Source: Onthophagus taurus
Lineage: Eukaryota > Arthropoda > Insecta > Coleoptera > Scarabaeidae
DNA length: 64,000 nucleotides
Direction of reading: 5' to 3'
Assembly (NCBI RefSeq): GCF_036711975.1
Contig: NC_091968.1
Location: forward strand, 21,948,001-22,012,000
In this document: piece after piece, positions 1-10,476 of the stretch
How positions within the stretch are numbered: the stretch's first letter is position 1
Layout: each line of letters begins with the position of its first letter
Position numbers and translations under genes: made by a program
Notes under the pieces: model-generated
What the model saw: only the letters and a program-made list of their open reading frames with translations
What the model was told of the DNA's origin: nothing
The model's database searches: none

Positions 1-997
1 GCAGGAAAATGGCTACAGCCATAGACTTTTGTAGTAGCGTTCTTCTGCTAACCCTTCTTGAGTACTTGACCTTGGTTCTGATGCTTGCGGAGCTGCGCGA
101 TCGTGAAAATCTTTTGACAATGCTCCAAGTAAACACTTCGGATTAAATTAACCCCAACCCAAACCATCACAAAAGCAGGAAAATGGCTACAACCATAGAT
201 TTTTGTAATAGTGTTCTTCTACTAACCGTTCTTGAGGACTTGACCTTGGTTCTGATGGTTGCAGAGCTGCGCGATCGGGAAAATCTTTTGATAATGTAAT
301 AGTAAACGCTCTGGATTAGATTGAACCCAACCCAAACCATCACAGAAGCAGGAAAATGGCTACAACCATAGATTTTTGTAGTAGTGTTCTTCTGCTAACC
401 CTTCTTGAATACTTAACGTTGGTTCTGATGGCTGCGGAGCTGAGCGATCGTGAAAATCTTTTGACAATGCTCCAAGTAAACGCTCCGGACTAAATTAAAC
501 CCAACCCAAACCATCACAGAAGCAGGGAAATGGTCACCACCATAGATTTTTGTAACAGTGTTCTTCTGCTAACCCATCTTGAGTACTTAACGTTGGTTCT
601 GATGGTTGCGGAGCTGCGCGATCGTGAAAATCTTTTGACATTGCTCCAAGTAAACACTTCGGATTAAATTAACCCCAACCCAAACCATCACAAAAGCAGG
701 AAAATGGCTACAACCATAGATTTTTGTAGTAGTGTTCTTCTGCTAACCCTTCTTGAATACTTGACGTTGGTTCTGATGGTTGCGGAGCTGCGCGATCATG
801 AAAATCTTTTGACATTGCTCCAAGTAAACGCTCCGGATTAGATTGAATCCAACCTAATCCAACCCAAACCATCACAGAAGCAGGAAAATGGCTACAACCA
901 TAGATTTTAGTAGTAGTGTTCTTCTGCTAACCCTTCTTGAGTACTTGACGTTGGTTCTGATGGTTGCGGAGTTGCGCGATCGTGAAAATTTTTTGAC
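1..997. repeat. 174-bp tandem satellite, left block
   Basis: Six head-to-tail copies, each starting with GCAGGAAAATGGCT at about 1, 175, 348, 522, 696 and 880. The period is 173-174 bp except for the fifth copy, which carries a roughly 10-bp internal duplication of the AACCYAATCC type. The array runs off the left edge of the window, so its full size is unknown. It is interrupted at 998 by a LINE and resumes at 2433. Copies differ by scattered substitutions and there are no unique spacers. Confidence 0.95.
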
Positions 998-2432
998 AAT
1001 CAAATACAAATACAAATATCTTTATTTACTGTAACAACAGATTTACAATAAAATGTCCACAAACAAGAAAAACAAAAAAATATATTATCAATGTTAATTC
1101 TTATCAATTTCATTCACTGCCTCCCTAATAAATTCCTCAAAAGTGTAATATGCACTTTCAATTAGGTGTTTTTTTATAATTATATTGAATTTACTTCTTG
1201 ACATTGCCGCAATGGAGGGTGGAACTATGTTGAAAAATTTTGGACCGCAATAGTCCATCGATTGTTGTGTTCTTGAGAGTCGGTGATATGGTGTAGCAAG
1301 TTGATAGCAAGATCTAGTTGCATAACTATGTGATTCGCCGGGTGTTTGGAAAGTATTCCTATTATCGTACACGTACATTAACACCGTATGTATGTATATA
1401 CTTGGTAGGGTAAGTACTTATTCTCTAATGAAATACTCCTTACAGCTATCACGCCGTCGCAGATTACAGAGAGCCCTAATTGCTGACTTTTGTATTTTAA
1501 ATATTCTATGGAACTCAGTTGACTATCCCCAGAATAGAATTCCGTATGATGCCACGGACTGGAACAGGTTGACATACGACATTTTAGCGGCTTGGTGTGT
1601 AGCTATGCTTTTCAAACGTCTTATGGTGAAAACCTCTGTTGATAACTTCTTTGATAGGGCCTCAATATGATGGTACCAATCCAGCCGTCCATCGAGATGT
1701 AACCTTACCGACACGATTTTCTGCTTTTTTAGTTGCAGATTATTATTTTCAAACCATAACTACGCTTCGTACATTGCATTGATAGACTTCTGTTTTAGTT
1801 CACGCTTGTCTTTACTTTTTACGATGATTGATGTATCGTCCGCATATAAGCCAATTGCTTCATTGACCGTGGCAGGCAAATCATTAACATATATAATGAA
1901 TAGTAAGGGCCCTAAAATTTATCCTTGGGGCACACCTTGTTTTATGTTTAATAACTTGGAATTTTTATCTTTCCATTGAACGTATTGTTGGCGTTCGAAG
2001 AGGTAGGAGTTTAGGAGTTCTAGTTGTACTCCTCTTATGCCATAATATACCAGCTTGTCTAAAAGTATGTTGTGGCTTACAGTATCAAACGCCTTGGTAA
2101 AATTTAATAAGTTGATTTCCACTAGTTCTTTGTTATCAAGTGTTACCGATTTTTTCCGTCTGTATCCATGTTGGCAAGTTGTTAATTGGTTAAATTTTTC
2201 TAGGTAGTCAATCAAACGATTTGCTATAATTTGCTCAAATATTTTTGAGAAAGCTGGTAATATAGATATCGGTCTGAAATTGTCACATTGATTGCTATCA
2301 CCTTTTTTGTGTACTGGTAGAATTTTTGCAATTTTTAGTTCATTTGGAAAACATCCTTCATTCACGCATTTGTTTAAAACCTTGGATAGAGGTGACGCTA
2401 TCACATCGACAACTTGTTTCTTCAACTTGTTG
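998..2432 (-). mobile_element. 5'-truncated non-LTR retrotransposon (Jockey/CR1-type) inserted in the satellite
   Basis: Reading the minus strand from about 2425 gives the reverse transcriptase landmarks NFRPISILPAFSKIFE, the first catalytic box (LNFTKAFD), QGVPQG and, after a frame change, YADDTS near 1825. The conserved LINE C-terminus (TRSCYQLATP...FNIVPPSIAA) ends near 1094. The 3' end carries a short tandem TATTTG tail (998-1015, seen as CAAATA on the plus strand). The endonuclease and start of the RT are missing, so the copy is 5' truncated; several frameshifts show it is dead. Both junctions fall inside the same satellite unit, between GACAAT and CTCCAAG, with almost no target duplication. 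Confidence 0.85.
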
Positions 2433-2623
2433 TAATCTCCAAGTAAACGCTCCGGATTAAATTAAACCCAACCCAAACCATCATAGAAGCAGCAAAATGG
2501 CTACAACCATAGATTTTTGTAGTAGTGTTCTTCTGCTAACCCTTCTTGAATACTTGACGTTGGTTTTGATGGTTGCGGAGCTGCGCGATCATGAAAATCT
2601 TTTGACAATGCTCCAAGTAAACT
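2433..2623. repeat. 174-bp satellite, right block after LINE insertion
   Basis: The unit resumes at CTCCAAGTAAACG, exactly the sequence expected after the left junction at 997. It continues for about one copy and stops in AAGTAAAC at about 2622, after which unrelated sequence begins. This fixes the satellite as the older element and the LINE as a later insertion. Confidence 0.9.
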
Positions 2624-4283
2624 AGAAAAGAAGTACAGGAACACCCTGAATTCTTGGAAATTCGAGGAGATCTTTGGATATACCTTTATACTTATGGAAA
2701 TCCTTAGAAACGACTAGACGTTTTTGAAAATCTTTAAAAATCATCGAATAAGGTTCGAATTAAGAACAGTGTAACAATTACCTCTTTTGCTTTTTAGTCT
2801 GTAGATCTCCCACTCTATTTTACTTGTCCTACATCTTTTTAATCTAGTTTTTTAATGTGTTCTTATTGTTTGTAGCAAGATGCTAATCAACTTTTGACTT
2901 CGTTGTATCACTGGAATTAAAAGTATTTGCAGTCGTCTCGCAGTATAGTGTGTTCCATATGTAGACGAAGGGGATGACAACCTCAGTCTTCCTGACCAAC
3001 TTGATAACTTTAATATTTTTTATATTTATATGTGTATTTACATGTCCATCGAGAAGCAATAATGTAGAACGTTGCAAATAATTCTGATGTTGTCTAGCTT
3101 TGATTGCAAATTTGCTCAAAATCCGGATTAGCAAACTTTAACTATAATAGTATGAGCTTAACACCCAGTAATAACTTGATACTTACGTTTTGGTACAATA
3201 TCAATGTTTCATCGCATTATAATCGAGTAACTTAAAAAGAAACTGGTGTTCTGTCTGTTTTCTTATAGCATTTTGTGAATGATGCTATATAAATACTAAA
3301 GTTCTCATTCCCTTTTCCTTGGTTTTTGTCCTGCCAAATTGTTCTCTCTTACGAGTCTGTTTTCTCTGATATCAGTCTCTACTAAGTTTCATTCTTCTAC
3401 TACCGGTGTTTTTTATCTCCTTGTGTTCTTTGATCTTTTTATGTAGTCAGTGTCTTTGTATTTCCAATCTTCTTTTGACAATCTCTTTCTTCCATGATCA
3501 GTTGTTGTTCTATCTTCTATCTTTTTTTCTGATACCCAGACTTTATGTAGTTTCTTTTTTGTGTTACTAGTCTCTTTTTTCAGTCCAGGCTCAGTCCAGC
3601 ATCTTTTTTCCCTTCCCGCATTTTGCACAATTCCTTCTGTTTCATTCTGGACTCTATTCAGTCTTTTTGTTCTATTCCTACTCTTATACCTTTCTCCTTG
3701 CTTTTTGTTCAAATCAATTCTTCTCTTTCCTCCTTGCTTCATACTATCAAGTTTCTCTTTTTAGTATCTTTTTTCGGTTGCCATTCTTGTTCTTATCTTT
3801 CCAGTCTCTGCCCAGTTCTTGCGTTCTATTACTAATACCAGTCAATATTAAGTTGTTTTGTTGTATTTTCAGTCTCTGTTCAACTTCTTTCTTCTATGAC
3901 CGGTCTCCTTTTGATCTTTCCAGTGTCAATTCAGACAGTTTCCGGTATTTCTAGATTCTTTCTATTCGTCCTCCTCTCTGCTTAAGCTTTCTTTTCTCAT
4001 TCCAGTTCCTCTACAATCTGGTACTTCTATTGCCAGTCTTGTTCCAGCTTTTCTTTACTACTTACACAATCTTTTTCCAGCTACTTTTTTCTTTGCCCAA
4101 CTTGCTTTTTTCCTTTCCAGCCTCTGTTCAGTCAATAATTCTCTGTTCCAGACAATGATTTATTAATCGTATAAATTTAACAAGAAATCGTAAGTTTAAA
4201 TAAATCAATCACTTGTCATAGTTGTCACAAACCACAAAAAAAAACTTCATCATTAACAAAATTTTCAGTAAAAAAAAATAATA
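2624..4283. other. Gene-free region with a pyrimidine-rich block
   Basis: I see no credible gene here. From about 3300 to 4140 the plus strand is very rich in C and T, with degenerate recurring CCAGTCTCTGTTCAGT-like words. Open frames on either strand within it are lysine/arginine-rich or serine/phenylalanine-rich and simply reflect the base composition. Confidence 0.6.
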
Positions 4284-5071
4284 ATGTCCGATAAGAAATC
4301 ATTTGGAACAGATTTTGTAAGTACAACAAAGAAATAATGTTTTATAAACAATGTTTTTTTTTATTGCAGCGAGATATCAAGGAGAGTTATCTACAGTATG
4401 TAACAAAAACACAATTTGATGAATACATATTATCCAAAAAGAATAAGTTGACTAGAACAGCCTCGGTGAATAAAATTAAATAAATTTAATTTAAATTAGT
4501 TTAATATTTAAAATTATTTAGGAAGAACTTGTAGAAAATTACTTAAAGCTAAGACGTGAATTAACAAATGAACGAATAAAAACGTTATCAAGACCAACAA
4601 GTCCTAAGAAAAAATATAAAAGACCAACAACTCCAAAACACACCGTAAATTTATGTACTTTAATCGATTCATTCAATTCTTTTACTTAGATATTTCCAGG
4701 TAAACAAAGCTGCTTTATCATACCGCGCATCAAGGCGAATTGAAGAAATGTCAAAACCGAAAACCAGAAACTTAATTCAAAAAGAAACGATCGTTCTGGG
4801 AGCAGTAAAACCGGAAGCTTTAGAGCATATGAGTTAACTTTTTGGTTAAATTATTTTTCTCGTTATGATTTCTGGTTTTTGTTTAGCAACCGAAAAAGAG
4901 TATGAATTATCAAATCCGCGATCATGGAAGTATCCCTTGCGCGATCCTAATATTAAAAAGGAACCTTTTGCCACGTCCAAAGCGGCATTGAGATATGTAC
5001 CAACACGGAGAATTGTCAATTTGGCCAAACCACTTAAAAGAAAGATGTTCGAATACAGAAATGATCAGTAA
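4284..5071 (+). CDS. THEG-repeat protein, sperm-type (paralogue 1), five exons
   Basis: I reconstruct five exons, 4284-4316, 4370-4465, 4522-4644, 4700-4832 and 4887-5071, all with GT/AG borders and consistent phase, giving about 189 aa. The protein is lysine/arginine-rich with no signal peptide or membrane segment. Its C-terminal half contains the degenerate THEG-type repeat: ALSYRASRRIEEMSKPK followed about 70 residues later by ALRYVPTRRIVNLAKPLKRK, with TEKEYELSNPRSWKYP between. THEG (sperm microtubule-associated protein 2) relatives are testis-expressed proteins of the axoneme; that role is inferred from the family. A clear paralogue lies on the other strand at 34259-34980 and shares exon borders except the intron at 4645-4699, which the paralogue lacks. 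Agreement between the two copies supports every splice site. Confidence 0.72.
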
Positions 5072-5149
5072 CAAATAGGAAAAAAATAGAAAATAATTAA
5101 AATTTTTCCACTTATTTATTTTTCGCTTGTAAATTATTATCAAATGTTC

Positions 5150-5970
5150 TTACACAATTAGCAGCGAAGACCTAGCTCTCGAATCAAAAAGAATTCCCAG
5201 AAATGAATTGCGTTCAGGTTGTCCTCGAAAAAGCATCAAATAAAGGAAAGAAGAGGTGCAGAATATTGAATCAGACTTCAACTCAGTTACTTTCTTTCTG
5301 AGTCCTTTCATTCCTGGATTCGATTCTATTTGACGAGTATTTGCAGCTTTTTTTATTGCCGCTTTTCGTATCCCAACCTTATCACTCCAATCATCTTCAC
5401 CCAGTCCTCTCTTCTTCATCTCCACACTGATATCCTGGATCCATTTTTTCATAGGCCTACCTCTTTTGTTTCTTTCTGCTAGCACCCAGTTCTAAAAGTT
5501 CCACAAAGCTTAAGTGGGATTCTCTCTTTACTCATTCGGTGTAGATGTCCATACCATTTTAGTTGCTTTTCATTTATAACGTCTATTATTGAATTTTGTG
5601 CCATCATTCTTCTTCGTATCCTCTGTCAATTTTTATTTTCAACTGCGTCCAGCTTAGTTATGCCGCAGCATCTTCTCCAAAACATCATCTCTGCTGCTAG
5701 CAGTCTTCGAATTGTGTCTGTCTCCCATACTTTTGACCCATACGTCATTAATGGTTCTATAATGGCCCTAAAAATATTTTTCTTTGTTTGTATCATTCCA
5801 TAGCATCCATTGCCTTTATCGCTTTTTTTCTCTGCCAACTTTCCTCATTACATCTTTATTATCCTTTCCGTGTTCGTTTATAACTACCCCAAGGTATTCG
5901 TACTGGTCTATTAAGAGTTTTATTGTATACAATTTTACAATTTTTACATCATTTACAATACTATTTGCCC
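5150..5970 (-). mobile_element. Decayed LINE fragment (RTE-like 3' half)
   Basis: The minus strand reads, with frameshifts, YEYLGVVINEHGKD, then IIEPLMTYGSKVWETD, LLAAEMMFWRRCCGI and the C-terminal GRPMKKWIQDISVEMKK. That is the usual order at the end of RTE-like LINE polyproteins: post-RT thumb, then an arginine-rich tail. The polymerase core is absent. No intact frame remains. Confidence 0.75.
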
Positions 5971-5984
5971 CCTCTACACTCCTC

Positions 5985-7092
5985 CTCCATTTCCACTCCT
6001 TCGGCTCCTCGGCCCAATTACCCAATCATCCATCTTTTGCCCTCATCTCCATCTCCCACAATCTGCTTCCTGTCTAAACCCCCCACTATCCACACAAAAC
6101 CCCTATTCTTCCGCGCCACCACCATCCCTTTGTCTCCTCACCCCCACAACCCCTCTTATCCATCGCTTCCCCTCTCCTCCCTAGATCTGCACTCGGTCCA
6201 TCTCCTCCTCCCTCTACTCACTGCACCCCTTCAACATATGCTCCAACGTTTCCCATTCCTCTCTGTACAGCCTACACCACCTCTCCTCATCGGCCATCCA
6301 GTAACTGTTAGCTCTCTCCTCGTTTCCACAACGGAACCTCGCCACCAACTTCTTCCCTTCCTCATCTCCTTCCAACAACAAGTATCTAGGCAGCCCCTCC
6401 GTAATTATGTCCCTATACCTTTCATTATACCTTCCCTCTTTTATTTGTGCCCTTCTTTCCTGTCTCTGCACATCTCGGTCCCTATCTATCAACTCCCACC
6501 ACATCTCCCTACCCACCCTTCGTCTACTATTTATCTCAGTTACCGAATAGCCCGCTCTTCTATAATAGTCGCCTCTGTCTCCTTTCCCATATCTGACCTT
6601 TCCCTCTCTAATTTCCCTCCAACACTCCCCCAAGATCCCGCAGTTTAGCCTCCCTTCTATTCTTTCTTCATATTTCACTGCCAGCCTCCACTTTGGTGTT
6701 TCTCTCGCCACCCCAAGCACCCATCTCCAATATCTAGCTTGCACGTCCTCCAGCATTCCCTGCTTCCTCCATCCCCATACTTCTGCGCCATACATCATCA
6801 CACTGCTAACCAGACCTTCAAATATAATCTTCCTCGTTGCCACATTCCTTCCAAAGACTCTCTCCCCCCAACCCCATACTTATCCCATCACCTTATTCGC
6901 CTTTTTTGCCATAGCTTTCACATGCGACCCCTCCCTGTTATCCTCTCTAAACACATACCCCAGGTAAGTATACTCCCTAACCTCCTCGATCTCCTTTCCG
7001 TCCCATTCGTACTGGTCTACATGTTTTATTATGCCGGTTTCCAATTGTATGTTTTTTCCCATTCCTCCAATTAGGTGGATACCGGAGCACAT
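5985..7092 (-). mobile_element. Second LINE fragment, GC-richer, C-terminal part of the polyprotein
   Basis: Minus-strand reading from 7092 gives YTYLGYVFREDNREGSHVKA and, in the next block (6843-6214), VSSVMMYGAEVWGW, VQARYWRWVLGVARETPKW and a cysteine/histidine-bearing end (LEHMLKGCSE). These are the thumb and tail motifs of an insect LINE. The block at 6214-6843 is still an open frame of about 209 codons, so this copy is younger than its neighbours. Its GC content is visibly higher than the surrounding DNA. The long plus-strand proline/serine-rich frame opposite it is a shadow. Confidence 0.78.
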
Positions 7093-7392
7093 TCGAACAC
7101 TTTTGATCAGCTGCTTCTATTTCATCAAACATGAAAGGTAGCTACTACCTTTTAGTAATACATCAAAGTATGCTCTATTACACATGTTACAAAACGTTAA
7201 GAGTTTAAAAATAGGCCATATTTTTCCACTCAGTAATATTTATAAAAAAAAAGTGCACTTTGTCCGATACGGACATGCACGAGGCACATTCGGACAGTGT
7301 AATACAAAGGAGAAACGAGCTACAATGAATTCAAACTCTTTATTCAATGACGAAATAAATATCTAAGTTAATTGGAAACTCAGTTATTGCAT

Positions 7393-8275
7393 TTACTCTT
7401 GTAGTGCTTGACTTGATAGGTTGTGGCAGTGCAAAATGACATCAGACCTAGGAACCACTGAGTCGTCCAAGATATTCGGGAAAACAAAACCTGTATTGCC
7501 TTTTTTTCTCAAAAAGCTGACCTCGTATTCATCAGATCGATCATCAACAGCTAGGACTTTGCCAATGTAATATTTGATGCTTTTTTTTGTAGGAAACTTA
7601 ACCAAAATGTAATTATCTTTTAGTAAACCTGGTACAGTTTCTTCATATTCTAGGTCCATGTTGTCTAGATGTGATGAATCAGAAGAATATTTGCCTATTT
7701 TTGTGTTTGGAACTTCGATATCTGAATCAGATGTAGATGTCTCATCTTGAATTTTCTTTTGCCATTTCTTTTCTTTACTTACCTTCTTTTCAGTGTTTAA
7801 TTTTGGCACCTTCTTTTCGTTGGAAAGATTTGTCTTGTAGTATTTTTCATAGCTTGTTTCATGATCTTGTCCCTTTCAATCTCTTCAATTCGTTCCATTT
7901 CCGGTGTGTCGGTGTAAATTTTGGAGCTTCCTTGCCTGGATTTACCTACAATCTTTCGTGGTGGTGCTCTTGGAAAAGGGCGAATATCAGCAACCATGTA
8001 ATCCTTTTTTCTCTCTTTGAATACGTTTACAAGCAACTCTTCAACAATACTTGTCACCATCTTGATAATGTCAGTAGTAGCTTGGATTCCAGAAAGACCT
8101 GGCAAGTCACTCATTGCATCTTGTTTTGTTATGGAAATATCTAAGTCATGAATTGCCACGGGTGTGCTGAAAGGCCTGTGAGTGACCATTGCTGGAAGGT
8201 AATCATTTTCAGAGAAAACTTGAGAATTTAGCGGCAAAATTGCTATTTTAACAAACACTTTCTCAACGATAATCA
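7393..8275 (-). pseudogene. pogo/Tigger-like transposase remnant (C-terminal half)
   Basis: Two overlapping minus-strand frames join with a single frameshift near 7800. The upstream part contains ENDYLPAMVTHRPF, resembling the end of a DDE_1 transposase catalytic domain, followed by FPRAPPRK and KIYTDTPEMERIEE, the basic linker typical of insect pogo-like proteins. The downstream part ends in DNYILVKFPTKKSIKYYIGK and EYEVSFLRKK, the small beta-rich C-terminal module seen in those proteins. The DNA-binding domain and first catalytic residues are missing. It might be a domesticated exon, but the frameshift argues for decay. Confidence 0.6.
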
Positions 8276-8511
8276 GTATCAGTATCTAAATAGAAAACAA
8301 TGATTAGTAGAACTTATTAGCCAAATAATTTTGTATACTACAATAAAACAATAAAAATACGTACCTTCCATACAAAGAAAAAAAAACGAATTAAAACTAA
8401 ACACAAACGTCTTCAAAACTGAATAAGAAAAAAGCTACGAAAGGTCAGCAATTCAAAAAGGTCAGTCAGTCAAGTCAAAAAGTGTAGCAATTAGAACTAT
8501 ATTTACTTTTT

Positions 8512-9205
8512 TTGTCATGACGGTGTTTCTAGTTCTAGGTCTAGTGTTAGTTCTAGTTTTAGTGCAATAAAAATATACAACATAGCGTGCAACATCATGT
8601 TTGGACTCATTTTAATGTTTTTTTTTAATAAAGAATACATCATAAAAGAACACCATGAAGTTGTCCATTTGTCTATTATATGATAACTAACTTCAGATTT
8701 AAAATGTCAACCTCAATTTTAACATATTTGTAATCTTCATTAAATATCCTTTAAAATGAGTACAAACACGACATATTTATCTTCAATATTAATGAAGTTA
8801 TGATCAACTTCCGGTTAAAAATGTCAACGTCAATTTTAATATTAAAGTTAAATATGTCGAGTTTGGAATCATTTTAAAGGATTTTTTATGAAGTTGACAA
8901 ATATGTCAAAATTAAAAGTTGAAAGTTCGAACTTTTTGGTTTTTTGAGATAAATGCGTCAAGTTTGGACTCACTTTAAAGGTTATTTTATGAAGATTACG
9001 AATATAATAATAAAATTAAAGTTAACATTGACAACTGAAAGCTTTTTTCACGACTAAACCCGACTGTTTCTAGTTCTAGGTCTTGTGTTAGTTCTAGTGG
9101 TAGTGTAAAACTAGAACTAACACTAACACTCTTCAGACTTTTCTAAGTTCTTGTCTAAGACGCCCGGCTAAACCTAAAATTTTCTAGTTCTAGTTTTAAT
9201 TGTTA
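8512..9205. repeat. Degenerate inverted-repeat element with TTCTAG tracts
   Basis: Tracts of TTCTAGTTCTAG/GTGTTAGTTCTAG occur at about 8526-8565 and 9063-9100, with the reverse complement (CTAGAACTAACACTAACAC) at about 9107-9126. Between them are further inverted and direct copies of a module centred on CATTTTAAAGGAT and CGACATATTT (8745-8785 against 8845-8886, and again near 8946). This looks like an old foldback element; I cannot assign a family and no coding is visible. Confidence 0.5.
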
Positions 9206-9239
9206 TTTAACCCCTGAATTCTTGTACATTTTAATTAAT

Positions 9240-9860
9240 CTAAACTTTTTTTTTTTGATTTAATCCACTTACCTTGCTTATAATTTCATCCATTTACCCA
9301 TTTTGAATTAAATACAACCTTTAAATCCAATTAATTATGTGTTTTTCACTAAAAAAACTTAAATTCAACGTCAATTTTGACAAGCAACTGCAATATTTGG
9401 ATCTTAATCACCATGGTAACCGAGTCAAATTGGATAACCTTAAAATAATAAAATTTTATTCCGATTTTTTTATCAATTTTAACTTAATTTTTATTAATTT
9501 TAAAACAATTCGAATTTTTTACGATTATCTCGCATTCATAACTAATTCGTTAATTGTAATTAATTTATTATTGAATTAAGAGTATATCTCTTAATTCAAT
9601 AATAATATCTAATAATCTAATAACTAAAAATATCTCTTTTTGATTTAATCTACTTACCTTGTTTATAACACCCTAGATAAACCAATTTTGAGTTAAATAC
9701 AGATTTCTAAACCAATTAAATAAGACTTTTCCCTTAAAAAAAAACGTAAATTCAATTTCAATTTTGACAAGCACCTGCCATATTTGGATCTTAATCACCA
9801 TGGTAACTGAGTCAAGTTGGATAACCTAACAACAATAAAATTATAACCGTTAATATTTCG
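9240..9860. repeat. Tandem direct duplication of about 210 bp upstream of SF1
   Basis: The segment starting at about 9255 (GATTTAATCCACTTACCTTG) recurs at about 9638 with moderate divergence. Both copies contain the conserved block TTTTGACAAGCAMCTGCMATATTTGGATC, a central TTAATCACCATGGTAAC and TTGGATAACCT. The arrangement lies 0.5-1 kb upstream of the SF1 leader exon. No coding capacity is evident. Confidence 0.7.
9565..9605. repeat. Perfect 18-bp hairpin
   Basis: An 18-bp arm (9565-9582) and its exact reverse complement (9588-9605) are separated by five bases. The arms are entirely A/T apart from the GAATTAAGAG core. It lies between the two members of the 210-bp duplication. Confidence 0.85.
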
Positions 9861-10348
9861 CTTTATATTTTAATATATTTTTTTTAATTTTATTTTCTTT
9901 TTTTTTATATTTTTGTATATTACTTCTTAAGTGAAATACACTGTATAAATAAAAATATAGAAATGTCAATTCTTCCAATGACGTCACAGCAAGGTCTTTG
10001 CGGGGGATACGTTCATAACAACAAGAATAGTACAGAATATAAAAATTAAATTGTAAGTAAGATAATTTAAAATTTTTTTCAATTTCCTCATTAAATTGTA
10101 CTATTTCATTATAAATCGAATTAAACCAAATAAAATTTAATCACTTTTAATATATAGTTCCGTACATGATTCATAGATGTCACTCATTCATTTAATTTAT
10201 CTAAAAATTAGCTGTCAATCCGCCATTTTGATTTGTGATCGGCTTGTCAAGTGTCAACATACGCTTTTCATAAAAAATCGTTTTTATCCCTTTAAAACGG
10301 TTTAAAATCGATTACTTGAAACTTAAATCGACTTAGAATTCTTTTCAG

Positions 10349-10455
10349 GTAAGTACTCATTATTTATTTTTGCGTTTAAACCGCACCCAACTCAAATTTA
10401 TCGATCTCATTTTATAACATAAATTATAAAATTTTTTATTTTATGAATATTTTAG
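10349..10455 (+). other. Likely SF1 5' UTR intron
   Basis: A strong donor (TTTTCAG|GTAAGT at 10349) and an acceptor (ATATTTTAG at 10454-10455) bracket 107 bp just upstream of the SF1 start codon at 10477. The implied non-coding leader exon ends at 10348. I cannot place the transcription start. Confidence 0.55.
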
Positions 10456-10476
10456 GGTGTAAAGAAGCAAGAATAA

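Noticed and set aside
3413..3954. Overlapping open frames on both strands in the CT-rich block
   Set aside because: Compositional artefact: repeated pyrimidine-rich words give long open frames on both strands with low-complexity proteins and no domain.
5923..6648. 241-codon plus-strand proline/serine-rich frame
   Set aside because: It is opposite the minus-strand LINE frame at 6214-6843, which carries recognisable LINE motifs; the plus frame has none.
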